Shown: positions 27,924-37,672 of the stretch, piece after piece
Position numbering within the stretch: the first letter of the stretch is position 1
Layout of the letters: the number at the start of each line of letters is the position of its first letter
From: Telluria antibiotica
Lineage (GTDB): Bacteria; Pseudomonadota; Gammaproteobacteria; Burkholderiales; Burkholderiaceae_D
Assembly: GCF_011682055.1 (NCBI RefSeq)
Contig: NZ_JAAQOM010000008.1
Location: 62,001 to 126,000, forward strand
Length of the DNA: 64,000 bases
Direction of reading: 5' to 3'
Notes under the pieces: generated by a model
Seen by the model: the letters and a program-made list of their open reading frames with translations, nothing else
The model's database searches: none
Told to the model about the DNA's origin: nothing
Position numbers and translations under genes: made by a program

Positions 27924-29318
27924 TCAGTCCGGGCTCGGCCGCGTCATCTCGATGGGCACGATCCACTGGTCGAACTGCGCCTCGTCGACGAAGCCCGACT
28001 GCAGCGCGGCCTGGCGCAAGGTCAGCCCGTCGTGCTGGGCCGTCTTGGCGATCTGCGCGGCGCGATCATACCCGATATGCGGTGCCAGCGCCGTCACCAG
28101 CATCAGCGATTGCTCCATCAGCTCGCCGATGCGCTTGCGGTTCGGCTCGATGCCGCGCGCGCAATGCTCGTCGAACGAGCGCATGCCGTCGGCCAGCAGG
28201 CGCGCGCTCTGCAGGAAGTTGTGGACGATCATCGGCTTGAACACGTTCAGCTCGAAATTGCCCTGCGCGCCGCCGAAGGTGATCGCCACGTCGTTGCCGA
28301 ACACCTGGCAGCACAGCATCGTCAACGCCTCGCACTGCGTGGGGTTCACCTTGCCCGGCATGATCGAGCTGCCCGGCTCGTTTTCCGGGATCGTGATCTC
28401 GCCCAGGCCGGAGCGCGGGCCGGACGCCATCCAGCGCACGTCGTTGGCGATCTTCATCAGCGCCGTGGCCAAGGTCTTGAACGCGCCGTGCGCCAGCACC
28501 ATGGCGTCGTGGCCGGCGAGGGCCATGAACTTGTTCGGCGCCGACTTGAACTGCAGGCCCGTGCGCGATGAGATCTCGGCCGCGATGCGGTTGGCGAATT
28601 CCGGATGCGCGTTCAGCCCCGTGCCGACTGCCGTGCCGCCGGCGGCCAGCAGCAGCAGGCCGGGCAGGGTGTTCTTGATCGCGTGCTCGGCGAATTCGAG
28701 CTGCGCCACGTAGCCGGAGAACTCCTGGCCCAAGGTCAGAGGCGTCGCGTCCTGCAAGTGGGTGCGGCCGATCTTGACGATGCCGACGAAATCGCGCGAC
28801 TTGGATTCCAGCGTGCCGCGCAGCTTCGCCACGGCGGGCAGCACGTCCTTGGCGACGGCCAGCGCGGCCGCCACGTGCATCGCGGTCGGGAACATGTCGT
28901 TCGACGATTGACCCATGTTGACGTGGTCGTTCGGATGCAGCAGGCGCGCCTCGCCCCGTTCGCCGCCCAGCAGTTCGGACGCGCGGTTGGCCAGGACCTC
29001 GTTCATGTTCATATTGCTTTGCGTGCCGGAGCCCGTCTGCCAGACGGACAGCGGGAATTCGGCCGGATGGCGGCCTTCCAGCACTTCGTCGGCCGCGCGG
29101 ATGATGGCGTCGGCCTTGTCCTGCGGAAGTTTGCCGAGCGAGCGGTTGACGGCGGCCGCGGCCCGCTTCACCTGCGCCAGCGCGGCGACCAGCTCGGGCG
29201 GCATCGTCTCGCTCGAGATGTGGAAATGGTGCAGCGAGCGCTGCGTCTGCGCGCCCCACAGATGGCCGCTCGGTACCTCGATCGGGCCGAAACTGTCCTT
29301 CTCGATCCGGTTTTCCAT
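27924..29318 (-). CDS. fumC: class II fumarate hydratase
   Basis: 464 residues, full length for the thermostable, iron-free fumarase of the TCA cycle. The signature [11 protein letters not shown] is present, as are [13 protein letters not shown] and the [14 protein letters not shown] substrate loop with the catalytic His, and [13 protein letters not shown]. The start is ATG 29318 ([16 protein letters not shown]), the usual FumC N-terminus; the frame runs on upstream without a ribosome site. It is cytoplasmic and monocistronic, with its own terminator. Confidence 0.96.
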   Translation of the reverse strand: MENRIEKDSFGPIEVPSGHLWGAQTQRSLHHFHISSETMPPELVAALAQVKRAAAAVNRSLGKLPQDKADAIIRAADEVLEGRHPAEFPLSVWQTGSGTQSNMNMNEVLANRASELLGGERGEARLLHPNDHVNMGQSSNDMFPTAMHVAAALAVAKDVLPAVAKLRGTLESKSRDFVGIVKIGRTHLQDATPLTLGQEFSGYVAQLEFAEHAIKNTLPGLLLLAAGGTAVGTGLNAHPEFANRIAAEISSRTGLQFKSAPNKFMALAGHDAMVLAHGAFKTLATALMKIANDVRWMASGPRSGLGEITIPENEPGSSIMPGKVNPTQCEALTMLCCQVFGNDVAITFGGAQGNFELNVFKPMIVHNFLQSARLLADGMRSFDEHCARGIEPNRKRIGELMEQSLMLVTALAPHIGYDRAAQIAKTAQHDGLTLRQAALQSGFVDEAQFDQWIVPIEMTRPSPD

Positions 29319-29411
29319 GGATGTGTCCTGTTGGTTTGACAATGGAATTAAAGAGTGTACCGCAACGGCCGTTAACGACGCAGAAGCCTCACTTTCCCAC
29401 GCACCCACGCC

Positions 29412-30686
29412 ATGGCCCGCCGCACCCGCCTTTTCCTCTCCAGCCTTGCTCCGTTTGTGCTCGTGTCGGCGTTCGTTTCCGTCCACGCGGCCGAGCTAAG
29501 CGATCCGCGCGTGTCGTCGCACATCGGCCAGCCGCTCGTGGCCGACGTGGAGCTGACCTTGCTCGACGATCCCGCCACGCCCGTGCAGGTGCGCGTGGCC
29601 AGCCCGGAGGTCTACAACGGCGCCGGCATCGCCGTGCCGCCCGTGCTGGCCAGCCTGAACCTGTCCGTGATGCGGCGCGACGGCCGCCAGTTCCTGCACG
29701 TGACGTCGCTGCGCCCCGTCGACGCGGACCACGTGCACCTGTACCTGGAGCTCGTCGACAAGGGCCAGCGCGCCGTGCGCCTGGCCACGCTGTGGCTGAC
29801 GCCCGATCCCACGCCGGCACCGGCGCCCGCGCCCGCGCGCGTGGCCGCACCGGCACCGCTGCCCACGGCGGCGGCCGATGCCATGCTGCTGGCCCAGGTC
29901 GAGCGGGCTCGCGCGGCACGCGCCGCTGCGACCGCCGCCGCCGAACCCGCCGCCGCGCCGATCCCGCCCCGGCCGCAGGTGCGACGCCCGCCACCGGCGT
30001 CCGTCGCCAAGGCGCCCGCACTGCCGGTGGCGCAGCCGGACGCCCATCCGGCCGCCTGCGCGCGTCCGGCCGCGGAAGCGCAGGCGTGCGTCGCGCTCGG
30101 CGCGAAGAACGACGAGTTGCGCGCCCGGCTGGGCCAGGTCGAGGACCGGATGAAGAAGCTGCAGGTGTCGCTGACGGCCCCGGTCGGCGCGAAGCCGCCG
30201 GCCGGGCCCGAGCGCAAGGAAGGTGGCGCCAAGGCCGAGCCGGCCAACATCGCGCCGGCGCACGTGGAGGTCGCCAAGCCCGAGTCCGCCAAGGCTGCGC
30301 AGGCACACATGGACGGCGTCAAGCCGGAGCCCGCCAACGACGCCAAGCCGGCACCGGAAGCACCCAAGCCGGCCGCCGCCGTTCCGCCCGCGCGGGCGAA
30401 GCCCATCGTGCCGGCCGGCCCGCGCCCCATCCGTTCGATCAAGCCGCTCGTGGTGCACCCGCCGAACGCGCCGCCGCCGGATGACGGCCTGCCGTGGGGC
30501 AGGATCGCCGCCGTCGCCGGTGTGCTGGCGCTGGGCGGGGCAGGGGCGTTCGTTGTCGTCCGCCGGCGTCGAGGCGGTGCTGGCGGCGGTGGCGGCGGTG
30601 GCGCGGGCCCGCTCGCCAGGCTGAGGGCGCGCTTCGCGGCACGTGCCGCGAAGGCCCAGCAGGCCGCCGAACCGACGCTCGACTGA
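29412..30686 (+). CDS. FimV-like exported protein (N-terminal FimV domain, single membrane anchor)
   Basis: 424 residues with a signal peptide (residues 1-26, FVSVHA). Residues 27-140 match the FimV N-terminal domain: [25 protein letters not shown], then [24 protein letters not shown] and [17 protein letters not shown] long Ala/Pro-rich region follows, with a coiled coil around [17 protein letters not shown], then one membrane helix (about residues 368-388, [19 protein letters not shown]) and a short basic cytoplasmic end with a Gly run. It lacks LysM and the long TPR cytoplasmic part of true FimV, so it is a short paralogue. It is transcribed away from fumC. Confidence 0.75.
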   Translation: MARRTRLFLSSLAPFVLVSAFVSVHAAELSDPRVSSHIGQPLVADVELTLLDDPATPVQVRVASPEVYNGAGIAVPPVLASLNLSVMRRDGRQFLHVTSLRPVDADHVHLYLELVDKGQRAVRLATLWLTPDPTPAPAPAPARVAAPAPLPTAAADAMLLAQVERARAARAAATAAAEPAAAPIPPRPQVRRPPPASVAKAPALPVAQPDAHPAACARPAAEAQACVALGAKNDELRARLGQVEDRMKKLQVSLTAPVGAKPPAGPERKEGGAKAEPANIAPAHVEVAKPESAKAAQAHMDGVKPEPANDAKPAPEAPKPAAAVPPARAKPIVPAGPRPIRSIKPLVVHPPNAPPPDDGLPWGRIAAVAGVLALGGAGAFVVVRRRRGGAGGGGGGGAGPLARLRARFAARAAKAQQAAEPTLD

Positions 30687-30743
30687 TCCGGAACCATGTT
30701 CACTACAGCGCACAAGTCGTCTACACAAGTCCGATTTATGCGT

Positions 30744-31043
30744 TATACTGTGTTCCGATGATCTTTTGATCACAGATCAATGATCATAAAACGGCCCAGG
30801 GTCCGCCGCAGCCACCACCGATAGCGTGGCGCGGGGCCGGACAATCGCTGAGGAAGCGCCTGGGACCGGAAGCGGTTCGCCTGCCGACAGGGGCAGGTGG
30901 ACGCCGGATGCAACCGGCAAGAGGCGACGCCAGGGGATGCCTGGTGCTCGCTCTCCCCGATACCGGCGGCACGTTGATGACGGGCCGCCACGACAAACAG
31001 CTCAGCCCGCGCAGACGACCCGTCGCTGCGCGGGTTTTTGTTT
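30744..31043 (+). ncRNA. candidate GGA-rich small RNA with own terminator
   Basis: No conserved reading frame is seen in 30687-31114, but the stretch has the parts of an RNA gene. A TATACT -10 box lies at 30744-30749 (weak -35), and a strong terminator closes it: CCCGCGCAG (31006-31014) pairs with CTGCGCGGG (31026-31034) followed by TTTTTGTTT. In between are several hairpins that present GGA: CGCT-GAGGA-AGCG (30846-30858), CCAGG-GGATG-CCTGG (30930-30944) and GCCGG-loop-CCGGC (30903-30918), plus further GGA triplets. This is the layout of CsrA/RsmA-binding RNAs, but I cannot match a known family. Four GATC sites crowd 30760-30785 at the probable 5' end. Confidence 0.45.
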
Positions 31044-31114
31044 GGCCGGGCGCGTTGGCCCCATGCCCGGGTTATCGCTACCATGGTGCTTCATCCGATC
31101 GATGAGGAGGGGAC

Positions 31115-31492
31115 ATGAACGACGCCTCGCCGGCGCGCGCGCCGCGTGCCGACCTGTTTTCCGAATACTGTCCGTCGCGCGACGTGTTGAAACACGTGAC
31201 GAGCCGCTGGGGCGTGCTGCTGCTCGTTGCGTTGCTGGACGGTCCGCAGCGCTTCGGCGAACTGCGCCGCAAGGTTGGCGGCATCAGCGAAAAGATGCTG
31301 GGCCAGACCCTGCATTGGCTGGAACAGGACGGTTTCGTGCAGCGCACCGCGCACCCGGTCGCGCCGCCGCACGTGGACTACCGGCTGACGCCGCTGGGCG
31401 AGGGCATCGGCCGCAAGGTCGGCGACGTGGTGGCGTGGATCGAGGGGAACCTGGACAACATCCTGGCGGCGCAGGCGGAGAAAGCGGCCTAG
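31115..31492 (+). CDS. HxlR-family transcriptional regulator
   Basis: 125 residues. The MarR-like winged helix of the HxlR family is complete: CPSRDVLKHVTSRWGVLLLVALLDGPQRFGELRR, then the recognition helix in ISEKMLGQTLHWLEQDGFV and the wing PPHVDYRLTPLG. The Cys near residue 20 is the conserved cysteine that senses oxidants or electrophiles in several members. It has a ribosome site GAGGAGG at 31104-31110. There is no adjacent obvious target gene. Confidence 0.9.
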   Translation: MNDASPARAPRADLFSEYCPSRDVLKHVTSRWGVLLLVALLDGPQRFGELRRKVGGISEKMLGQTLHWLEQDGFVQRTAHPVAPPHVDYRLTPLGEGIGRKVGDVVAWIEGNLDNILAAQAEKAA

Positions 31493-31494
31493 AA

Positions 31495-31528
31495 AGCAAA
31501 AAGCCCCTGGACCGCGGTCGAGGGGCTT
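31495..31528 (-). terminator. terminator downstream of fliT (and of the HxlR gene)
   Basis: AAGCCCC (31501-31507) pairs with GGGGCTT (31522-31528). On the minus strand the stem is followed by a U-rich run (TTTTTGCTTT), fitting termination of fliT; the plus strand reading has no U-run, so it would only weakly stop the HxlR transcript. Confidence 0.7.
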
Positions 31529-31547
31529 CGAATTGGGCGGCGGCGGA

Positions 31548-31832
31548 TCAGTGCGCCGGGCTCAGCGCGCGGTCCAGCTGGCCCATCCACGGTTCCGTGA
31601 TGTCGCGCACGGCGCGGTCGTTGGCCATGATCTGCTTGAGCAGGTCGATCTTGCGCTTGCGCTCGACGCCGGCCAGCGGCGGCACGCCGCTTTTCGCCGC
31701 GCTCGCCTGCAGGGCACACTGCGTTTCCAGTCGGGCCAGGTCGTCCCAATCCCCTTCGCGCGCGGCCACCGCCATGCGGTTGCTCAATGCGGCGATGTTT
31801 TCGTACATTGCGAGGACTTCGTTGGACGTCAT
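31548..31832 (-). CDS. fliT: FliT-like flagellar export chaperone
   Basis: 94 residues, all helical: LAMYENIAALSNRMAVAAREGDWDDLARLETQC, then RKRKIDLLKQIMANDRAVRDITEPWMGQLDRAL. This is the FliT pattern, in which the helical bundle holds FliD and the exposed C-terminal helix binds FlhDC or the export gate. It is normally next to fliD-fliS, but here no other flagellar gene is adjacent. Start ATG 31832 (MTSNEVLAMY). Confidence 0.7.
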   Translation of the reverse strand: MTSNEVLAMYENIAALSNRMAVAAREGDWDDLARLETQCALQASAAKSGVPPLAGVERKRKIDLLKQIMANDRAVRDITEPWMGQLDRALSPAH

Positions 31833-32035
31833 GACTGCGCTCCACCAGGGTGACAACACCGGCCGGATTACCGGTTGTCTGTCTTTTACGGCAGCGTTTT
31901 GGGGAACTTTAGGGCTTTCGAAAGTTTTTTTTGAAATTTTTTTCCGGACGGCGCGCTATAGTGCTTGCCGGCGCATGCCGCTGTGCCGGCGTGTGCCATG
32001 ACGAGACCGACGAACCTGAACAATAAAGGGACATC

Positions 32036-34102
32036 ATGAAACTCAGCAGGACTCCGATCAAGACCGCCATCGCGCTTATGATGTGCGGCACCGCCCTCGT
32101 TACCACGGGCGCGGCAGCATCCGGGCAGACTCCGCCCGCGGCCGCACCGGCCGGGACCGCCCAGGCCGCGCCGCGGCCCGGCGATGATTTCTTCGCCTGG
32201 GCCAACAAGGACTGGCTTGCCAAAACGACCATCCCCGAGGACCGCAGCCGGTGGGGCGCCATGGACAACCTGGCGGAAGACACGAACCAGCGCATCGTCA
32301 AGCTGATCGAGGCGGTCGGCGCCGGCAAGAAGGCCGGCCCGGAAGCGCACAAGGTCGCGAATTACTTCAACGCCTACATGGACGAGGCCGCGATCGAGGC
32401 GCGCGGCGCCGCACCGCTGAAGCCCGAGCTGGCGCAGATCGCCGCCATCAAGGACAAGGCCGGCCTCGTGCGCGCGCTGGGCGCGTCCGTGCGCGCCGAC
32501 GTCGACCCGCTGAACAATACGCATTTTGCGACCGAAAACATCTTCGGGCTGTGGGTGTCGCCCGGCCTGCACGACCCGGCACACAACTGGCCCTACCTGC
32601 TGCAGGGCGGCCTGGGCATGCCGGACCGCGCGTATTATCTCGACAACAACGAGCGCATGGCCGGCCTGCGCACGCAATATCAAAAACATATCGCCGCGAT
32701 GCTGAAACTGGCGGGCACTGCGACGACGGACGCCGATGCCGACGCACGCGCCGCGAAGATCTTCGCGCTCGAGGTCGACATCGCCAACACGCACACGACC
32801 CGCGCGGACTCGGCCGACGTGCTGAAGGCCGACAACACGTGGACGCGCAAGGATTTCGCCGCCAACGCACCCGGCATCGACTGGGACGCATTCTTCAAGG
32901 CCGCGCACCTGGCCGACCAGGACAAGTTCATCGTCTGGCACCCGTCCGCCGTGAAGGGCGAGGCGGCCCTCGTCGACAAGACCGACCTCGCCACGTGGAA
33001 GGACTATCTCGCGTTCCACACCATCAACCGCATGGCGAACGTGCTGCCGAAGGCGTTCGTCGAGCAGCGCTTCGAGTTCTACGGCAAGGCGCTGTCCGGC
33101 ACGCCGCAGCAATCCGTGCGGTGGAAGCGGGCGCTGGGCGCCACGAACGAGGCGATGGACGAAGCGGTCGGCAAGCTCTATGTCGCGAAGTATTTCCCGG
33201 CCGATAACAAGGCGCAGCTGCAGCGGATGGTCGCGAACATCGTGACGGCGTTCGGCAAGCGCATCGACAAGCTCGACTGGATGGCACCCGCCACGCGCGC
33301 GCAGGCGAAGGACAAGCTGAAGACCCTGTACGTCGGCGTCGGCTACCCGGACAAGTGGAAATCGTACGTGGGCCTGAAGGTCGACCCGAAAGATGCGTTC
33401 GGCAACGCGCTGCGCGCCGAGGCGTTCCACACGGGGCAGGAACTGGCAAAGCTGCACACGAAGCCGGACCGGACCGAATGGTCGATGCCGCCGCAGCTCG
33501 TCAACGCCGTCAACCTGCCGCTGCAGAACGCGCTGAACTTCCCGGCCGCCATCCTGCAGCCGCCGTTCTTCGACCCGAAGGCGCCGGATGCCGTCAACTA
33601 CGGCGCGATCGGCGCCATCATCGGGCACGAGATCAGTCACAGCTTCGACGACCAGGGTTCGCAGTTCGACGCCCAGGGCCGCCTGCGCGACTGGTGGACG
33701 AAGGACGACATGGAGCACTTCAAGGCCGCGTCGCACAAGCTCGTCGAGCAGTACAACGCGTATAAACCGTACCAGGACCTCGCCGTCAACGGCCAGCTGA
33801 CCTTGTCCGAGAACCTGGCGGACCTGGCCGGCCTGGAAGCGTCGTACGACGCCTACCGCGCGGCCGCCGGCAAGAATGCGACGCAAGAGACCGACCGCCA
33901 GTTCTTCACGGGCTATGCGCAGAGCTGGCGCACGAAGGCGCGCGAGGCGGCCGAGCGGCGCGGCATCCTGACGGACGGGCACGCGCCGCCGCGCTACCGC
34001 ACCGCCACCGTGCGCAACCTGGACGCCTGGTACAAGGCGTTCGACGTGCAGCCGGGCCAGGCGCTGTACCTGCCGCCGGACGAGCGCGTGCGCGTCTGGT
34101 AA
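32036..34102 (+). CDS. M13 (neprilysin/PepO) family zinc endopeptidase, exported
   Basis: 688 residues with an N-terminal signal (MKLSRTPIKTAIALMMCGTA...). The zinc motif HEISH is at residues 531-535, and the third ligand is E592 in ENLADLAG with D596 conserved. GDDFFAWANKDWL after the leader and the C-terminal GHAPPRYRTATVRN and VRVW are characteristic M13 segments; NAFY-type substrate binding is replaced by NALNFPAAILQPPFF. Expected to cut short peptides in the periplasm or, if lipidated, at the membrane; position C17 in MMCGTA is not a clear lipobox. ATG 32036 follows AAAGGGACATC. Confidence 0.93.
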   Translation: MKLSRTPIKTAIALMMCGTALVTTGAAASGQTPPAAAPAGTAQAAPRPGDDFFAWANKDWLAKTTIPEDRSRWGAMDNLAEDTNQRIVKLIEAVGAGKKAGPEAHKVANYFNAYMDEAAIEARGAAPLKPELAQIAAIKDKAGLVRALGASVRADVDPLNNTHFATENIFGLWVSPGLHDPAHNWPYLLQGGLGMPDRAYYLDNNERMAGLRTQYQKHIAAMLKLAGTATTDADADARAAKIFALEVDIANTHTTRADSADVLKADNTWTRKDFAANAPGIDWDAFFKAAHLADQDKFIVWHPSAVKGEAALVDKTDLATWKDYLAFHTINRMANVLPKAFVEQRFEFYGKALSGTPQQSVRWKRALGATNEAMDEAVGKLYVAKYFPADNKAQLQRMVANIVTAFGKRIDKLDWMAPATRAQAKDKLKTLYVGVGYPDKWKSYVGLKVDPKDAFGNALRAEAFHTGQELAKLHTKPDRTEWSMPPQLVNAVNLPLQNALNFPAAILQPPFFDPKAPDAVNYGAIGAIIGHEISHSFDDQGSQFDAQGRLRDWWTKDDMEHFKAASHKLVEQYNAYKPYQDLAVNGQLTLSENLADLAGLEASYDAYRAAAGKNATQETDRQFFTGYAQSWRTKAREAAERRGILTDGHAPPRYRTATVRNLDAWYKAFDVQPGQALYLPPDERVRVW

Positions 34103-34214
34103 GCCTTCGCTGACGGGTACCGGCGGGGTAAATCCTGTCCGGCGGGTAAGCTGCGCCGGCGAGAAAGAGGCCCGGACTAGAATAACCGGGCATCTTTCAT
34201 CGTGGTTTTTGCTC

Positions 34215-34904
34215 ATGAAACAGCATTATCTCGACGTCCGCCGGCGCATCGTCCACTCTCACCCTCCCATCCCCGACATGACCGACGACGACTACGAAGA
34301 CATCACGCAGCGCACGCTGCACCATTACGACGACAATGCGCGCCGCTTCTTCGCCGGCACGATCGACCACGACGTCAGCCAGAACATCGAGGCGCTGCTG
34401 ACGGCGATCGAGGCGCCGGCACCGTACACGCTCCTCGACTTCGGCTGCGGTCCGGGCCGCGACCTCAAGACGTTCGCCGCGCTGGGCCACCACGCCATCG
34501 GCCTGGACGGCAGCGCACGCTTCGTCGAGATGGCGCGCGAGTACAGCGGCTGCGAGGTGTGGCAGCAGAACTTCATCTACCTGCATTTGCCGGGCGCCAC
34601 GTTCGACGGCGTGTTCGCGAACGCATCACTGTTCCACGTCCCGCGCGACGTGCTGCTGAAAGTGCTGAACGAACTCAACGCGGCATTGAAGCCGGGCGGC
34701 GTGCTGTTCAGCTCGAACCCGCGCGGCCATAACGAAGAGGGCTGGAACGGCCCGCGCTACGGTTGCTTCCACGATTACGCGGCGTGGGAACGCTTCGTCG
34801 TCGCGGCCGGTTTCGTGCCGCTGCGCCACTATTACCGACCGGAAGGATTGCCGCGCGAACAGCAGCCCTGGCTGGCCAGTGTCTGGCGCAAGCCGCTCTG
34901 TTAG
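34215..34904 (+). CDS. class I SAM-dependent methyltransferase
   Basis: About 229 residues. The SAM-binding motif I is LLDFGCGPGRDLKTFAALG, motif II is AIGLDGSARFVEMA, and FDGVFANASLFHVPRDVLLKVLNELNAALKPGGVLFSSNPRG covers motifs post II to III. An N-terminal acidic helix with DDDYEDITQRTLHHYDDNARRFFAGT precedes the fold. The substrate is not predictable. The start is uncertain: ATG 34215 or the later ATG 34278, neither with a strong ribosome site. Stands alone, followed by the stress gene csbD. Confidence 0.85.
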   Translation: MKQHYLDVRRRIVHSHPPIPDMTDDDYEDITQRTLHHYDDNARRFFAGTIDHDVSQNIEALLTAIEAPAPYTLLDFGCGPGRDLKTFAALGHHAIGLDGSARFVEMAREYSGCEVWQQNFIYLHLPGATFDGVFANASLFHVPRDVLLKVLNELNAALKPGGVLFSSNPRGHNEEGWNGPRYGCFHDYAAWERFVVAAGFVPLRHYYRPEGLPREQQPWLASVWRKPLC

Positions 34905-34994
34905 GTTGCGTACAGAATGAAGATCGGCATGCAATTAACCTGCATGCATCCCGCTTGATTCAGCAGGCGGTCTTACCCACAAGGAGATACGGAC

Positions 34995-35174
34995 ATGAAC
35001 GACGACCAAATCAAAGGTAAAGCCAAGGACATCGGCGGCAAGGTGCAAGAGGAAGTCGGCAAGGTGGTCGGCAGCAGCGAGCAGCAAGCGAAGGGCCTGT
35101 CCAAGCAAGTCGAAGGCAAAGTGCAGGAAAAAGCCGGCGATCTGCGTGACGCGATCAACAAGGGCAACCGCTGA
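34995..35174 (+). CDS. CsbD-family stress-response protein
   Basis: A 59-residue gene, too short for most ORF filters. It begins MNDDQIKGKAKDIGGKVQEE and repeats the CsbD pattern (KGKAKDxGGKVQEExGKxxG), ending KAGDLRDAINKGNR. It is hydrophilic, helical and probably cytoplasmic. The ribosome site AAGGAGATAC immediately precedes the ATG (34981-34990). CsbD proteins are made in large amounts under general stress, but their biochemical role is unknown. Confidence 0.92.
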   Translation: MNDDQIKGKAKDIGGKVQEEVGKVVGSSEQQAKGLSKQVEGKVQEKAGDLRDAINKGNR

Positions 35175-35194
35175 CAGTTCGGTAGTGCAGGCAT

Positions 35195-35253
35195 GGTGGG
35201 CGGAGGCCGCCCACCCTACGGCGTCGCGGTAGGGTGGGCACCCCGTGCCCACC
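35195..35253. repeat. single REP-like unit, same family as 4208-4466
   Basis: Two palindromes in tandem: GTGGGCGGAGGCCGCCCAC (about 35196-35214) and the GTAGGGTGGGCACCCCGTGCCCAC element (35229-35252). Together they equal the bracket palindrome plus one amplified unit of the 4.2-kb array, only with a short different spacer. A dispersed intergenic palindrome family is the natural explanation. Confidence 0.85.
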
Positions 35254-35258
35254 AGGCA

Positions 35259-35295
35259 AAAACGGCCGCGGATGCGATGCACCCGCGGCCGTTTT
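35259..35295. terminator. bidirectional terminator between csbD and the S9 peptidase gene
   Basis: A perfect 13-bp stem AAAACGGCCGCGG (35259-35271) with CCGCGGCCGTTTT (35283-35295) separates two convergent genes. Its arms end in A4 and T4 on both strands, so it can act in both directions. Confidence 0.85.
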
Positions 35296-35310
35296 CATTG
35301 TCGCGACGAC

Positions 35311-37530
35311 TCAGTTCGGCGCCGTCCCGCTTAGGTTCTTCTTGAAGAACGCGTCGATCAGGCCGTACACATGGCGCTGTCCTGCACGCGACGAAATGCT
35401 GTGCTTGGCGCCGGGATACGTCATCAGCTCGAACCGCACGTTGCGGTTGACGAGCGCGTCGATCAGGCGTGTGGAATTCGTGAACAGCACGTTGTCGTCG
35501 GCCATGCCGTGCACGAGCAGCAGCGGCGACTTCAAGCCGTCCAGGTGCGCGAACACGCCGCTGCGCTCGTACGCGGCCGGGTCGGCCTGCGGCGTCGCGC
35601 CCACGAACTGTTCCGTGTAGTGCGTGTCGTACAGCGACCAGTCCGTCACGGGCGCCACCGCGACACCCATCGCGATCTTGTCCGACCCCGCCTCCAGCAG
35701 GCGCAGGGTCATGAAACCGCCATAGCTCCAGCCGAACACGCCCACGCGCTTCGGATCGACGAAACTTTGCTGCGAGAGCCAATCGATGCCCGTCAGCTGG
35801 TCCTCGACTTCATGCGCGCCGAGGTTGCCGTAGATCACGTCCGTGAACGCGCGCTCGCGCCGCGACGAGCCGCGGTTGTCCAGCACGAACACGACGAAGC
35901 CCTGCTGCGCCATGTACTGGTTGAACAGATTGCCCCACTGGCGCGTGACGCGCTGCGAATGCGGGCCGCCGTACGTGAACAGGAACACGGGGTAGCGCTT
36001 GCTCGCATCGAAGTTCGCGGGCTTGATCATCGAGTAGTACAGCGTCTGCCCGTCGTGCGCCTTGATGCTGCCGTATTCCGTCGGCAGGTGGTCCGCCACG
36101 TATTTCGCGTACGGATGCGACGCATTCAGCTCGTTATGCTCGAGCCACTCGACCATCGTGCCGTCCGCGCGGCGGATCGATACTTGCGGCGGCGTGTTCG
36201 GATCGGAGAACGTGTCCACGAAGATCTTGCCGTTGCGTGCGAACACGTCTTCGTGCCAGCCGTCCTGCTTCGTCAACCGCACGGGCTTGCCGGCATTGCT
36301 GCCATCCAGGTTCAGCGCGTACGCCTGCTTGTCGACGACGGCGTCCTTGTTCGATGCGACGTACACCTTGCCGGCCTGTTCGTCGACGGCGAGGATGTCG
36401 TCGACGCCCCATTCACCGCGCGAGATCGGATGCAGCAGCTTGCCCGACATGTCGTACAGGTACAGGTGCTTGCGGCCGCTGCGCTCCGACGCCCAGATGA
36501 AGGCGTTCTGGCGGCTGAGGAAGCGCAAGTCGTCATGGATGCCGACCCACGTTTTCGACGTCTCCGTCAGCAGCGGGCGTTGCGCGAGCGTGGCGGCGTC
36601 GACGGCGACGAGGTCCAGGCGCTTCTGGTCGCGCGACTGGCGCTGGTAGACGAGCGTCTTGGCGTCCGCGCTCCAGTCCGCGCGCACGAGGTAGATATCC
36701 TTGTCCGGACCCAGGTCGACCCGCTTCTGCGCGCCCGTCGCCGGGTTCACGATCATCAGGTCGATCAGCACGTTCTTCGCGCCCGCGGCCGGGTAGCGTT
36801 GGTCGATGACTTCCGTGCGGTCGGCGAAGATCTCGAAGCGGCGCGCGACGGGCACTTGCGCCTCGTCGTAGTGGCGGTACGCGATGGCGGAATCGTCCGG
36901 CGCCCAGTAATAGCCGGTCTGCTGGTCCATTTCTTCCTGCGCGACGAATTCCGCTTCGCCGTTGTGCACGGTGCCTGTGCCGTCCGTCGTCAGCTGGCGT
37001 TCCTGGCCCGTCGTCAGGTCGATGACGAACAGGTTCTGGTCGCGCACGTACGAGACGTAACGGCCCTTCGGCGAAATCTTCGGATCGCCGACGTTGCCCG
37101 ACGCGACCTTGCGCGCCGCTTCCGGCTTGTTCACGTCGACGAGGTACAGGTCGCCTGCGATGGGGACGAGCAACTGCTTGCCGCTGGGCGACCAGCTATA
37201 GCTCAGGATGCCGGACAGGCTCGCCGTGCGCGCCCGTTCGCGCCGCGCCTTTTCTTCCAGCGACAGGTTCTCGTTCGGGACCAGCTGCTTGGAGTCGACC
37301 AGGCGGTGCGTGGTCTTGTCCTTCATGTTGAATTCCCACAAGTCTAGCTGGAACTGGTTGTCGGTGCGTCCGCGCAGGAACGTGACGCGCTCGCCGTCGG
37401 GCGAGACGCGCAGGCTGCGGACGCCAGGACCGGACAACGCCGGGTCGGCGTGGATACGGTCCAGCGTCAGCCGTTCCGCCGATGCGGGAACGGCCGACAA
37501 TGCGGCTAAAAGGCAGAGAAGAAGGCGCAT
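35311..37530 (-). CDS. S9B prolyl oligopeptidase / dipeptidyl-peptidase IV family protein, exported
   Basis: 739 residues with signal peptide (MRLLLCLLAALSAVPASA). The N-terminal two thirds are the eight-bladed DPP-IV beta propeller (for example EFVAQEEMDQQTGYYWAPDDSAIAY, with the E-E pair that anchors the substrate N-terminus). The C-terminal alpha/beta hydrolase has S602 in GWSYGGFM, the acid in HGMADDNVLF and the histidine in YPGAKHSI. DPP-IV enzymes remove X-Pro dipeptides. Expected in the periplasm. Start ATG 37530. Confidence 0.93.
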   Translation of the reverse strand: MRLLLCLLAALSAVPASAERLTLDRIHADPALSGPGVRSLRVSPDGERVTFLRGRTDNQFQLDLWEFNMKDKTTHRLVDSKQLVPNENLSLEEKARRERARTASLSGILSYSWSPSGKQLLVPIAGDLYLVDVNKPEAARKVASGNVGDPKISPKGRYVSYVRDQNLFVIDLTTGQERQLTTDGTGTVHNGEAEFVAQEEMDQQTGYYWAPDDSAIAYRHYDEAQVPVARRFEIFADRTEVIDQRYPAAGAKNVLIDLMIVNPATGAQKRVDLGPDKDIYLVRADWSADAKTLVYQRQSRDQKRLDLVAVDAATLAQRPLLTETSKTWVGIHDDLRFLSRQNAFIWASERSGRKHLYLYDMSGKLLHPISRGEWGVDDILAVDEQAGKVYVASNKDAVVDKQAYALNLDGSNAGKPVRLTKQDGWHEDVFARNGKIFVDTFSDPNTPPQVSIRRADGTMVEWLEHNELNASHPYAKYVADHLPTEYGSIKAHDGQTLYYSMIKPANFDASKRYPVFLFTYGGPHSQRVTRQWGNLFNQYMAQQGFVVFVLDNRGSSRRERAFTDVIYGNLGAHEVEDQLTGIDWLSQQSFVDPKRVGVFGWSYGGFMTLRLLEAGSDKIAMGVAVAPVTDWSLYDTHYTEQFVGATPQADPAAYERSGVFAHLDGLKSPLLLVHGMADDNVLFTNSTRLIDALVNRNVRFELMTYPGAKHSISSRAGQRHVYGLIDAFFKKNLSGTAPN

Positions 37531-37672
37531 GGGTTTTGGGTAGTGTTTATAGGAATGGGTTTGTGCAACGGCGGAACGATACCAGAGTCGTTCGGGAAAC
37601 GCTGTAACGACAGGGGCAAGGGACGTGTCAATGATGGATGAACTGTAATGTGTGCAAACGATTCCATGCACT

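Noticed and set aside
30826-32001. A 391-residue plus-strand protein over the candidate sRNA, HxlR and FliT genes
   Set aside because: It overlaps three better-supported features in another frame and has no domain or ribosome site.
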